Source: Porites lobata
Taxonomy: Eukaryota; Cnidaria; Anthozoa; Scleractinia; Poritidae
Direction of reading: 5' to 3'
Assembly: GCA_942486035.1 (NCBI GenBank)
Contig: CALNXK010000162.1
Span: 319,501-383,500 of the forward strand
DNA length: 64,000 nucleotides
Below the pieces are notes generated by a model, which did not search any database, had not been told where the DNA came from, and worked only from the letters and a program-made list of their open reading frames with translations. Made by a program: the position numbers and the translations under genes. Shown here in pieces: positions 1 to 13,100 of the stretch (within the stretch, counting starts at the first letter, position 1; each line of letters starts with the position of its first letter).

Positions 1-369
1 TTTTATCATTGTTTTGTTAATCTGGTCTTTATTCTTCCCTTAAATAGTTTTCGTCATCAACTTCCAAAAGTCTTATTCTCATGATCTAATGGACACAAAA
101 ATTAATATATGTATATGTCAAACGTGTTCTATTAATATCATAAAATCCTATGTATATGATAAACGTGTTCTTTGAATATCATAAAATCCTAAGTATATGT
201 CAAAAGTGCTCTATTAAAATAATCATCTTTATTAATTTTTTAATTTGGAAAAAAACTTTATTGACAACAATGCTAACTATTAAAATCCTTTTTACAATTA
301 ATTCGCTCGAAAAAAAGAAAAAACTATTCATTTAAAGCACTAGTTATTAATATTATAATTAAACTTAAA

Positions 370-424
370 TGGCCACCCACAGAACAACGAACAACAGCTT
401 CTCGAACGCCTTCCGATGAAATAT
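370..424 (+). pseudogene. Decayed mini-exon
   Basis: ACAACAGCTTCTCGAACGCC and the following CTTCCGATGAA match the array, but the donor reads gaaatatg (no GT) and no acceptor AG is in place. Confidence 0.6.
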
Positions 425-606
425 GTTTATTGTGGTTAGGTGGCCTCTTGGTTCTTAGTATTTGCAACATTTCTTGGTTCTTGCTAGATCTCCTTTACCG
501 TTCATTAATTTCCAGATTTTATTTGTATGATGTAAAGAGCAAATGAACCCTAGTTTTAAACGTGCTCCATTAATAACTATGAAAGATTCAATCAAAATTT
601 GATATA

Positions 607-659
607 GTACGGTCACCAATGTACAGCCCATGACAGCTTCTCGAAAGCCTTTCTATCAA
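607..659 (+). pseudogene. Decayed mini-exon with frame break
   Basis: The copy keeps donor gtaaga, but its only AG (atatag) starts the exon at 53 nt, which does not preserve phase 1-1. Confidence 0.55.
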
Positions 660-675
660 AGTAAGAATTAATTAA

Positions 676-932
676 CAATTATTCCTCTTGCCCTTATGGC
701 CTCTGAGTCAATAGCCCAAGAGGCCGAAGGTCGAATGGGCTATTGACACAGAGGCAATGAGGGCAAGAGGAATAATTGCTTTAGTAAAATCCAACTACTT
801 GGTCAAAAATATCGAGACAAAAAAACTTTTGGTTTTCAAAGCCGGCACTTTTCACTACTAGTGGGCTATAACATATAGCCCAGTAGTAGCTCAACCAATC
901 AGAACGCAGACCACCAGTTGGATTTTACTAAA
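676..932. mobile_element. Compound inverted-repeat element (MITE-like)
   Basis: CAATTATTCCTCTTGCCC at 676 is repeated inverted at about 761-778, around the inner arms AATAGCCCA and TGGGCTATT. A second pair, TTAGTAAAATCCAACT at 781-796, is inverted at 916-931. It could be one nested or two adjacent elements. Confidence 0.65.
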
Positions 933-1127
933 ATATTTTAGTTAATTAATGCAGTTTTTGTGAGCTTGGTTCTCAGAACACAACATTTCCTGGTATATTC
1001 AAGCATTTTTAAAACTGATCAATTTCTAAAATAATCCTCCTGAAGAAATTTACTCATGAATCTTAATAGAACATTTAACGATATTTTGTTAGTATTAAGC
1101 ACTATTCTAATTTTGATTCTTTTAAAG

Positions 1128-1184
1128 CCTCAACGTTTATCTCTGTAAAACCATCAAGTACCTCAGAAAAGCCTTCCGAACAAA
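1128..1184 (+). CDS. Mini-exon, first intact copy
   Basis: Acceptor tttaaag and donor gtaagt flank 57 nt read in phase 1. It codes STFISVKPSSTSEKPSEQ plus the split codon. It is the first copy with both splice sites intact and among the most divergent. Confidence 0.65.
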
Positions 1185-4100
1185 GTAAGTAAATTATATT
1201 CTAATATCATAATAATGCAGGTACTCGTTAAGCTTAATGACTTAATGATTGTCAGCCTGGTATTTCTCGTCATTGCTCGGATTAAGAGCCAGATTCTGTA
1301 TTTTTTCACCAACTTCTTAAATTTTATTTTCATGAAGTAACAGAAACAGGTATCTTAATAATGCATTCGGCACGCAGCGATGATACCGAGATTCCCAAGC
1401 ATCTTCTTCAATTTTAAAATTTGATTAATTTCTGCTAAAGCCGCGCTCTAGCGTCACCACCGTACAACTTGTATCAGCTTCTCGAAATCCCTTTGATCAA
1501 AATGAGTGTATTTTTCTGGTTACACTTTCCAGTTTTGAGTTATACTAGGTCAGTTATATTATCAGCGTGGTCGAATTTTATAGTATTACTCAACATTGCT
1601 CGACCTTAGAGCTTCTTTGGACAATAAAAGGCATTCCTTGCACGTTTGTCGCAACAATGTGAAAACGGAGGTCGCAAAGGGGCAAAGATGGAAAATGCCA
1701 CATTTGCACACCCAAAAGCCCAGGGTTTTAAATATGGAGACAAATGTTCCATTTAACATCTTCGCCCCAGAATAACTCCTCAGTTTTCACATTTTTGCGA
1801 CATATCTGCCGAGAGCGGCAAAGTTTTTTAGACTTACAGAAGTCTATCAATTCATGATTTACGGGATATAGGGATCCTAAGTATGTGTTACTCATGTTCT
1901 AACAATTCCTATATAGGGTTATGTTTAATCCAAAATTTGATTTTTTTTGAAAAGCCTCTACTGCCACCACTGTACAAACGACAACAGCTTCCCGAAGGTC
2001 TTCCCCTGACCCAAGTGAGTGTATCATCTGAGATTTCTAGTAGCGGAGCTCCACGCGCGCGAGCGGAGCCCCACACCTAAGAACATTTGGTAATCTGTCC
2101 ATCCGAGAAAATTCGGTAATCAAGTGACTGTACGTCCGCCCATTCCTTCCGCACCACCGGGAAACGTGGAGGCCTGTAACCTGTGTTTAACTTGATGTTA
2201 GACATCCTTATCATGGTCAATTGACAGCTGTCAAAACAGGGTATCCGCTGACGTGAGCTTCGCTTTTAGCTCTGGCTAAATCTATTAAGTATATACTAAA
2301 ACAGTGGATAGTGTTTTTCGCGCGCTCTGATTGGCTACTCAATCAGTGAATGGTCATTGCGCGCCAAAACTGTAATCGATGGCAACAGTAAAGGAGTTAA
2401 AAATCATCATTTTTGTGCTCAATTATCTCATTGTTTTAGTATATACTAAAACAATTATTCACCTCAGTGTCGGTGGCTAGTGGTAGTATTTACCTCGCCG
2501 CTTCGCGGGCTCGTAAATATTCCATCACTAGCCACCTCCACTTCGGTGAATAATTGTTATATATTACTATTGCACGGTTTACTCAGAAAACCGTGAACAC
2601 TTGAAAAATTTTAGGAAAGTTAATTGTTTACTGACTAATCACAATAAAGTTCAGACACGCGAGCAAACCTCAAAACCAAAAAACTAACTACCTTTGCTGT
2701 TTGCGGTTTAGTTATCTTGCGCCTTATTAGCTTTTTCCTCGCAACACAACATTCCGTAAATATTTCTGATGGTTAACGGTCTTGTGAGTTTCACAGTAAA
2801 ACATGCACTACATCAATTTCAGACCTTTATTTTATTCTCGTGAAGCACCAAACTCATTAATCCTATTACATTTAACTATGTTCTGAGAATAGGAAGTGTT
2901 ATTATATATTTTTAATTGTGATGTTTTTTAAAGCCTTTACAGTCACCTCTGTAAAACCAACAACAGCTTTTCCTAAGCCTTCCAATCAAAGTAAGTAGGT
3001 TTTTATAACCTTACGCAGTTGCTTGTAATTGACTTGGTTCTTAGTTTAGTGTTACACATTATTTCGTGGCTTTAGAGCTCTGTGATTTTCACCAACCTAG
3101 ATATTAATATTCATTATAAAATTTAGTCTAAAATTAAATTTGGTTTATTTTTAGAAGAGTCCACAGCCACCACTGCACAACCAACAACAGTTTCTCGAAA
3201 GCTATCTGATCAAAGTGAGTGTATATATTACCATTAATACTTATATGCATTTATGCGAGCTTGACGTTCTTAGTGATATTAGCCAACAAGGCCTACCAGA
3301 ATCTTATTCTCAAAAAGTACCAAAATGAATCTTAACTGCACATTTAACCATGTTGTTCTTGTAATACCAAGTATCGTTTTCAATATTTGAAATTTAATGT
3401 GTTTATTTGTTGAAGCCTTTACGGCCACCATGACTGTACAGCCAACAACAGCTTCTCGAAAGCCTTCCGATCAAAGTGAGTACATTGTCATGCCTATACA
3501 TTCTGATTGTAATGCTTATACAGTATTATTGTCTGGTTTTAAAACACTACTTAAATTCATGAATTTCCAGAATAATATTCTCATGAAGTACCAAACTCCT
3601 GAATCCTAATATTAATGTTTTGGTATTATTTCTAATTTTAAATCTAATGTCTTTAAAGCCGTTACAGTCACCTTTGTAGAACCAACAACAGTTTCCCCAA
3701 AGCCTTCCCATCAAAGTAAGTAGATTTTACTTTTACGCAGTCACTCGTTGATAAGATCTGTCTTTAAAGCATTGCACAACATTTGCCGGTTTTAGAGCTC
3801 TGTATTTTTCTCAAACGCGAAGATTTTGTTTTGATTCATGAATAACGCGCGCAAGTATCCTAATGATGTATTTCGTTACGTTCTGGCAATTGTATGGTTT
3901 CATGTTAATTTAGATATTTTATGGATGTTTTCAATGCCTCTACGGTAACCACTTTGCAACCAATATCAGTTTCACGAAATCCTTTCGATCATGGTGAAAA
4001 CGGAGTTCTCAAAATCATGCATTATTCTGATTGGTTCCGTTGAATCGTTGTGGCAGCTTCAAGTTCTTTTACACGGTCATTTATTGCTTGTGAATGAGCT

Positions 4101-7100
4101 GAAACTTTTAAATTATACAACATTCCTTTGAAGCATGGGCTTAGTTTTATAAGCACTAGCTAATTCTGAATTTAATACATTAAAACCTCTATGGTCATCT
4201 CTGCGCAAAGAGAAACAGCTTCTCAAAAGGCTTCCGTTCAAAGTGAGTCGATTGTTGTAATCCTGTGCAGTCACATGTAAGTAAGCTTGGTCTTTGCTTA
4301 GTATTCCGGGTAATTGTGTTGTATAAGAGTTTCGGTGATTTTCACAAGCTTCTAGAATTTTATTTCCATGAAGTAACCGAAACCTACGTAAAAGTAAAAA
4401 AAATTTCTATCATGTGATAGATGTATATAAGACCTGCGCAGTTGTGTCGTAATCAAACTAAAATTTGAAATTTCTTTAAAGCCTCTGCAGTCAGCTCTGT
4501 ACAAGCAACAACAGCTTCTACAACGCCTTCCGATGAAAGTGAGAAAATTTTTATACTTTTGCAGTTAGGTCTTAATGTTTTTAGTATTGCTCGGTTTTAA
4601 ACTCCTTTTAAAAATAAGTTTGTTTCATGACATTTAGGGCACATAAATCCTATTAATACATTTTAAACACGTTCCGGGAAAAAAAAAAAAGAAAAAAAAA
4701 GAAACTAGACTAAAAAAAGTGTTATGCACACTGGGTGATGCGCATTGCAAAACAAGGGAATTACTTTTAATTAATCCTAATATTACATAATTTGAGCAGC
4801 TATGTTCTGGTAATACCAAGTATTCATTCTTATTTTTAATTTAATGTTTTTAAAACCTCAACAGCAACCTCTGTAAAACCAACAACAGCTTTTCCAAAGC
4901 CTTCCAACCAAAGTGAGTAGGTTTCAATTATAGTCGATCTCACGCAGTTTATACTTGTAATTGCGTTTGGTTCTGAGCTTAGTAGTAAGCATGATTTCGT
5001 GGTCTTAGAGCTCTGTAATTTTCACCAACATCGATTTTTTTGTTTTTATGAATATCGCGCAGCCGCACAGCCTAATAATGCATTTAGTACGTTTTCGTTA
5101 TATATTGTACTTGGTTAAATTTCCAAAAAAGTTATATTTTTTTCAAAATCTCTTCGGTCACCAATGTGCAACCATCATCAGAGTCTCGAAAGCCTCTCGT
5201 TTAAGGTGAGGGCGGAATTCTCGGAATCCTGCGTTCTGATTGGTCCCGTTGAATCGTTGTGGCAACTTCGTTTACAAGTGTTGTTGTTGTTATTTGTGAA
5301 TGAACAAAACATGGGCTTTATGAGCACTAACTAATTCTGAATTTAATTTATTTTTAAAGCCTCTACGAACATCTCTCTACCAACAACAACCGCTTCTCGA
5401 ACGCCTTCCGATGAAAGTGAGTACATTTTTACACTTTTTCAGTGAGGCAGTCATATTTCTCAGTATTTTGAAATGTTGCTCGGTCATGTGCAGCTATGTG
5501 GGCTCGTTTCTTATTATTACGTAACATTGCCACTTTTAAAATCACTTAGTCTATTAAAATTCATCTATTTCCACTTTTGTATTCTCATAAAGTACTGAAC
5601 TCGTGAATACATTTAACTTTGTCCTGGTAATAACACGTATTAGATTTTAAGGCTTAACAGTCATCACTGTACGTGACTGTATAACCAATAACAGCTTCTC
5701 TAAAAACTTCCCGACAAAGTGAGTATACACGCATTTTTATCTTTTGTCGTTTGGAGAGCTTCAGTAATTTGAACCAACATCCTTACAAGAAGTACTAAAC
5801 AAAGACTTCCTGGATGCAGTTTTAGCAAGTTTTGGCAATAGATAGTATTTCACGTAATTTTAAAGTGTGATGCCGATTTTTTTTACAGCATCCACGGCCT
5901 TCACTGTACAACCAGCAACAGCTTCTCAAAACCCTTCCGATCAAAGTGAGTATGTAGTATTTTGTACTATTGCTTGGTTTTATAGTTTTCCCTTAATTTC
6001 CGTCCATGTTTTCAACATCTTCCATCAAAACCCAGCATAACATTTTATCTTATAAAATTAATTTTTTTTAAAGCCTCTCCGGTCACTACTGTACAATCAA
6101 CAACAGCTTCCCGAAATTTTCCCGATCAAAGTGAGTAAATCGTTATGTCTATGCATTTTCATCATTACTATTCTTTGTACTATAATTATAAGTTTTAAAA
6201 AGGAACTACTAAAACAAACATCATCATTTCCAGAATTTTATTCTCATGAAGTACAGTGGAACTCAGTTAATATGCCTGAACACTATGGAGACATGAGATA
6301 GTGTCCTTATTATCCAGGAGTCTTGTGTTCAGTGGGTTTAAATGAAATATATGAGATTTTCCAGTGTCGGGACAATCGGAAGCATCCATTCTATACGGGT
6401 GTCCGTATTAAGCTGGTGTCATTAATCCTAATATTATATTTGACAAGCTGTGTTCTGGTAATACCAAGTAGTCATTCTTATTTTGAATTTCGATGTTTTT
6501 TAAGCCTTAACGGTGACCTCTGTAAAACCAACATCAACTTTTCTAAAGACTTCTAATCAAAGTAAGTAGGTTTTCATAGTCTTACGCAGTTACATATAAT
6601 TGGACTTGATTCTAATTATTACACATTATTTTGTGGTGGAGCTCTGTAATTTTCACCAACTTCGATATTTTGGTTTTTATGAATACCGCGCACAACCTAA
6701 TAATGCATTTTAGTACGCTTTCGTAATATCTTGTTTTTGGTTAACTTCAAAATTTTATATTTCTTTCAAGTCTCATCGGTCACCACTGTGCAACCAACTT
6801 CAGCCTCTCGAAAGCCTTTCGATCAAGGTGAGGATGTAATTTTGTAAATCCTGCATTCTGATTGTTCCAATCGCTCTGGTAACAGTTCGTTCACAAGTTT
6901 TGTTGTTGTTGTTGTTTGTAAATGTGCGAAACATGGGCTCTATAAGCACTAGCTAACCGTCTGAATTTAATTTATTTTTTAAAGCCTCTACGGTCACCTC
7001 TCTACAAACATCAACCGCTTCTCGAACGCCTTCTGATAAAAGTGAGTATATTTTTACACTTTTTCAGTTAGGCAGTCATATTTCTTAGTATTTTGCAATA

Positions 7101-10100
7101 TTGCTCGGTTTATATGCTGTTATGTGGGCTATATCATAAAGACTTTTGCTCTTGGGCCATCGTGGCTTGATAAGAAATAGAACACAAACAGCGGTAATAA
7201 ACATATTCAGCTTATTCATTTTTATAAACTTGACGTATCGTATGCTACTCAACATGCATTTTTAAAGGTACCGTTACAATTTTGAAAACTGTACATACAT
7301 AATAGTAAACGGGACTGGGACCGAGATTAGGCACAAAAATTTTCAGTTAAGATCTGTAAAAACAAACAGCTGATTAATAAAGCCTCAGCTTCTCGCTACT
7401 GACCTTTACATTGTAAGCTGGCTTCAGTTCAGGTATAGGCAATGTTTCTTTGATTTATTGGGGCTGGTTCCTTATTACTACGCAGCATTGCCCAGTTTTA
7501 AAAACACTTAGCAGTCTATTAAAATTCATCGATTTCCAGATATGTGTATTCTCGTTTGTCATTAAGTACTGAACTCGTGAATCCTTAAAGAACCTTAAAC
7601 TTCATTCTGGAAATACCACGTATCATTTTTTTTTTTTAAATTTTGGTTTAACTACTTTTTAAAGCTTGGCAGTCATCGCTGTATAACCAATAACAGCTTC
7701 TTTTTAGAGAAGCTGTGTTGGTTATACAGTGATGACTGCTAAGCTTTAAAAAGTAGTTAAACCAAAATTTATAAATTTAAAAATGATACGTGGTAGTGAG
7801 TACATGGCATCTTTTCCCGTTTTGAGAGCTCCTGTAATTGAAACCAACATCGAGGATTTTCTTTTTTCGAGAAGTACTAAACAAAGGTATCCTGAATGCA
7901 GTTTTAGCCAGTTTTGGCAATACCTAGTATTTCGTGTAAGTTTAAAGTGTGATGCCGATTTTCTTAAGGATCTACGGTCATTACTGTACAACCAGCAACA
8001 GCTTCTCGAAAACCTTCCGATTTTGGTTCAGGTTCATAGTATTTGTACTATTGCTTGGTTTTTTCAGTCTTCCTTTAATTTCCGTCCATGTTTTCAACAT
8101 CTTCCATTAACACCCTTTGTAACACTTAATCTGATGAATTGTATTTTTGTTAAAGCCTCTTCTGTCACCACTGTACAACCGACAACAGCTTCTCGAAGTT
8201 TTCCCGATCAAAGTGAGTATATTGTTATGTCATGCCTTCTTATCGTATCATTACTATTCTTAGTATTATTGGAAGTTTTAAAATCGAACTACTAAAACAA
8301 ACATCATCATTTCCAGAATTTTATTCTTATAAAGTACAGTGGAACTCAGTTAATACGGGTGACCGTATTAAGCGGGTGTCCGTAGAGAGCGGTTCCACTG
8401 TACCAAAGTCATTAATACTAATATTGAATTTGACTGGCTATCGTTCTGGTAATATTAAGTATTGATTCTTATTTTGAAATTGATGTTTCGGTTTAAGCCT
8501 TAACAGCGACCTCCGTAAAACCAACATCAGCTTTTCCAAAGACCTCCAATCAAAGTAAGTAGGCTTTTATAGCCTTACACAGTTACTTGTAATTAAACTT
8601 GGTTCTTTTCTTAGTATTAAACATTATTTTGTGGTTTTAGAGCTCTGTAATTTTGACCAACTTCAATATTTTTGTTTTATTTCATGAATACCGCGCACAG
8701 CCTATTAAATGCATTTTAGTACGTTTTCGTAATAATATGTCTCGTTTAATTTCAAAATTTTATATATTTCTTTTAAGTCTCATCGGTCACCACTGTGCAA
8801 CCAACTTCATCCTCTCGAAAGCCTTTCGATCAAGGTGAGGGCAGAATTCTCAAAATCCTGCATTCTAATTGGTCCCATTGAATCGTTGGGGCAACAGTTC
8901 GTTTACAAAATAAGTTTTGTTGTTGTTGTTGTTGTTTGTAAATGTGCGAAACATGGGCTTTAGGATCACAAACTAACTCTGAGTTTAATTTATTTTTTAA
9001 AGCCTCTACGGTCACCTCTCTACAAACAACAACCGCTTCTCGAACGCCTTCCCATAAAAGTGAGTATATTTTTACACTTTTTCAGTTATACAGTCTTATT
9101 TCTAAGTATTTTGCAATATTGCTCGGTTTAAGAGCTCTTACTGTTTATTTTTATCTGATAAGCAGAAATTTATCTTCATGATGTACAGATTACACTATGC
9201 AATATTTTAGAAGTTTCAATTAATACCCATTATAATACTTACGAAGTTCTACTCGTATGCAGTGAGATGCAGGTACTGAGCTTGGTCTCAGCTTAGTATT
9301 CCGTGTAATTGTCAAGTTCATTGTAATTGTAATTTGTAAATTTTAATTTGTCTACATGCGAAGCACTTAGGAATTCTTATGAACTGGTTAAAACGTGTCC
9401 GTGCGTTCCAGATCGAATTGGAATTTGGACTGAAGTGTTAGTTTTTGAGGAGAGGGAAAAACCGGAGTACCCGGAGCAAAACCTCTCGGAGGCCGGGAGA
9501 GAACCAACAAAAAATCAACCCAAATATGGTTTCGACGCCGGGATTTGAAGCCGGGGCCACATTGGTGGGAGAAGGGGGCTCTCATCTCTGCGACATCCTT
9601 GCTCCTTGCACCCTAACGCTGTTTAAGAGATCCTGTGATTCTCACCAACCTCGACAGGATTTTATTTTCATAAGGTACCCCGCACAGGTATCCTTACAAA
9701 GCATTTCGGCACGTTTCGGTGATACCAAGTGTCTTCCCTTAATTTTCAATTCTTCAGTTTGTCTTTACTTTGTAGCCCGCCACCAGCCTAAAAATAACCA
9801 GGATATTTCCAATAAGTTTGATGGAAAGGATAGTTAATCTGCACGCTGAAAAAAACAACTCCGAGTGCAATTCGCAATCCTTCGACTTTATTCTTGTTTT
9901 TCTTACATTCTATACATTCTGCTGGCTTTAAAATCTTTATTATTTTTTTAAAGTCAAAACAATTTACTAGTTGAGCTATTGGAGTTCCTAATAAAAAGCT
10001 AGGAGAGTAGCAGGAAAGCTTCTCGCGATCATCTTGTCAGAGGGCAAAGTATCGATTTGCTTAAGTTAAATTATCTTTGAATCGTGGGAACAATAAGCCG

Positions 10101-13100
10101 CACTTCACTCTGAGAGTCAAAGGACGCAACATGCGTCGTCATCCTTTGTAAGCGCGCAAATAGTCACGGGAGCAACGGTTTAACGCCGACGCTTTTCAAT
10201 AGCCAGAGTTTCCAGTTTTAATACTTGTTATAATGTTTTAATTTGTGGCTTTTTTTTTCTTAGTATTACATTACGCAGTATTGCTCGGCTTAAGATCTCC
10301 CTTAATTTCTTCATCAACTTCCAGGTGGTTCATAATTTACAATACAAAGAAGACCTAAGAAGAAGTACATAGATGCATACACACTTTATTGTTTCAGTAA
10401 CAAGACAATTTAACCAAACAACAAAAACAACAAAGAAAACAACAAACGAACAACAACAAAAACATTGAAAACATTGCAACAAAAAGGAGGAAATAAAAGA
10501 AATGTACGAACAAAAAATTAGATATTTATAATAAAAATGATAAATGAGATAGAACTAGCTATTTACAAATTCAATTATTGATTGGAAAGAAGTAGTTTGA
10601 CTAGTCGTTTTTTAAAAATGTTGACTGAATCAGTTGATTTAACATTATCACTGATGCCATTCCAAAGCCAGTTTGCCCCTCTGTAGGAGAAGGACCGCTG
10701 ACCGACAGCTCAATGGTATCTCGGAAGGTACAGCTGACAACTCTGTCATGTGCTTCTCGTGTGAATTTGGCTTCGTCGGCTGAATTTCTCGGCCATGTAA
10801 TTAGGAACGAGATTGTTTATACATTTGAACATCATTACAGCGTCATTCAAGCAGACTTTGTCACTAACAGGTAGCCAGTTTTAAAGATTTAATTCCTTGT
10901 GAAATATGATCGAAGTTTTTGAGACCAAGTACGATTCGTGCTGCTAAGTTCTGGACTAACTGCAGTTTCTTGATGTTGCGTTTGCTGGTATTGGACCCGA
11001 GACGAAGAGCAATAATAGAGTTTGCTGAAAACAAGGGAATTCTAATAGGAGTCAAACATGTTCCATCAGTTCATAGTCATGTTATAATTAAACTGAAATT
11101 TAAAATTTCTTTAAATCTTCTACAGTCACCTCTGTACTAAAAGCCTCTACAGTCACCTCTGTACAAAAGACCTCTACAGTTACCTCTGCAGAAACAATAA
11201 CAACTTCTTCAATGCCTTCCGTTAAAAGTGAGTAAATTTTAATTCTTTTGTAGTTAGGTATTGGTTTTTAGTATTGCTCGATTTTAGAACTCCTCTGATG
11301 CCAACCAATTTCAAGAAGTTATATTCACGACGTTCAGAACGCCTTTAAACACCTTTTAGAAAAAGCTAGTAAAATTTATGTTTGTCGTAAAATTTGTTAT
11401 TTTTTAAGCCTCTACGGTCACCACGGTACACTCCCCAACAACAGTGTCTCGCAAGCCTTCCGATCAAAGTAAGTATATACATACACGTATTTTGCATTTA
11501 TTTGAGGTTGGTTACGTTGTCAACATTACGCATCTTGTAGCGTGGTTTTAGAGCTTCTCAGTAATTTTCACCAAATTCCAGAATTTCATTTTCATTACCG
11601 CACGTGACCTGATACCAAGTATTGCAATTGGCCACTCCAGAAAATACCATAACATACCATAATGCTTTTTGATTGTCGCCCCAAAATTTTGCATAAGCAT
11701 TGTCTTCAGTTTCTCTTGGGAGTTAAAATGGCCCCAAGAGAAACTGAAAACAATGCTTATGCAAAATTTTGGAGGGACAAACAAAGAACATTATGGTATG
11801 TTATGGTATTTCTGGAGTGGTCAATTGGCTTTAAAAGTGTTTTGAACAATATCGATCAAAAGTAAGGCTTACTTTACGATTTTCTCCACTTCACCGCTTG
11901 TAGCGTAGCATTTATATTCGACAAAAAACCCGGTTGCTCCAACCATTCCATGTGCCTGGTTGTGCTGTTTGCCATTGCAAACCATTGTAAGTCTACTCAG
12001 TCACTTACGGCAGGTTATAAAGTGATACAGAAGTCATACACAAGTCCTTAGCAAGCCAAGCGACATCTTGCTTCAAATCCTACGGGGAGAGGCCATAGGA
12101 GTTACTCCATGTCTTCCCCCCCCCTAGTACTTTACACAAGAGTGAAGAAATTAAAATGAACTTATTTGCACGGCAGAGTAGGAAGTCAATTTAATCGGTA
12201 ATACCTTTAATTCCGAAATTTGCTGAGCCCTTCAGTTTGCGGGTAGTAGAAACATCACGATTACATTCACTAAGAAAGAATAATTTCGTTTCACCGTCTA
12301 AACAAGGCAGATGTAACCTTCGATCAGGGGGTCGTTTTCCCCATTATCTATGAGAGGTGAGGGGAAAAGGATTTTATTTTTACCGGAAATTGTTTAGGTT
12401 GAATCAATTAACACCGCTGACCAGGACTGGTTGCATATTCACGGGATGTCAAAGAGTGACCACTAGTTCAACTTTCTTAGCTTTTGGACTTGAGGTTTCG
12501 GATTTTAATACGTAGATAATTCCGATGCTTGGCTTAATGGCTAAAAAATAATGAGCTCAACTCTTCTTGGGGCGACTGGTGGCATCTGATGAAGAAATAC
12601 GCCGTACATGCAAAGTGGAAGCGTGCGTGTTATGTGGCTTGGCTTGCTAACGGACTTGTGTAATGACTTCTGTATCACTTGATAACTTGCTGTCAGTGAC
12701 TGAGTAGACTTACAATGGTTTGCAATGGGAAACAACATAACCGGGCACATGGAATGGTTTCGTGCAACCGGGTTTTTTGTTTAATATTAATGCTGCGCTA
12801 CAAGCGGTGAATTGGAGAAAACCGTAAAGTAAGCCTTATCTTAAAACACTGAAAACCAGTAATAATTTTTTGACCAGAAAATGACTCAGTGCATAATATT
12901 CTTTGATACTGAAGGTAGTTTTAGTGTTTTAGATGTTTTTTTGGCGAGTAGATAGATTGTCAACTGCGATGAAACGTACAGAAACTGAAATTTGAGATTG
13001 TTTGTTAATTGCCCTTGGAAACAGAAGCGCCCGCCCCGTAGAGATTTTTACAGACTTACTACCTAGAATGTCTGTGTAAACTGCCCGCTTAGTTTTAGCT

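Noticed and set aside
7783..8295. Plus-strand 170-residue ORF across the array
   Set aside because: It runs through a decayed mini-exon, its introns and an intact exon in the wrong context; chance readthrough.
9388..9585. Minus-strand ORF with GFKSRRRNHIWVDF
   Set aside because: The frame belongs to a dispersed cnidarian repeat, not a gene.
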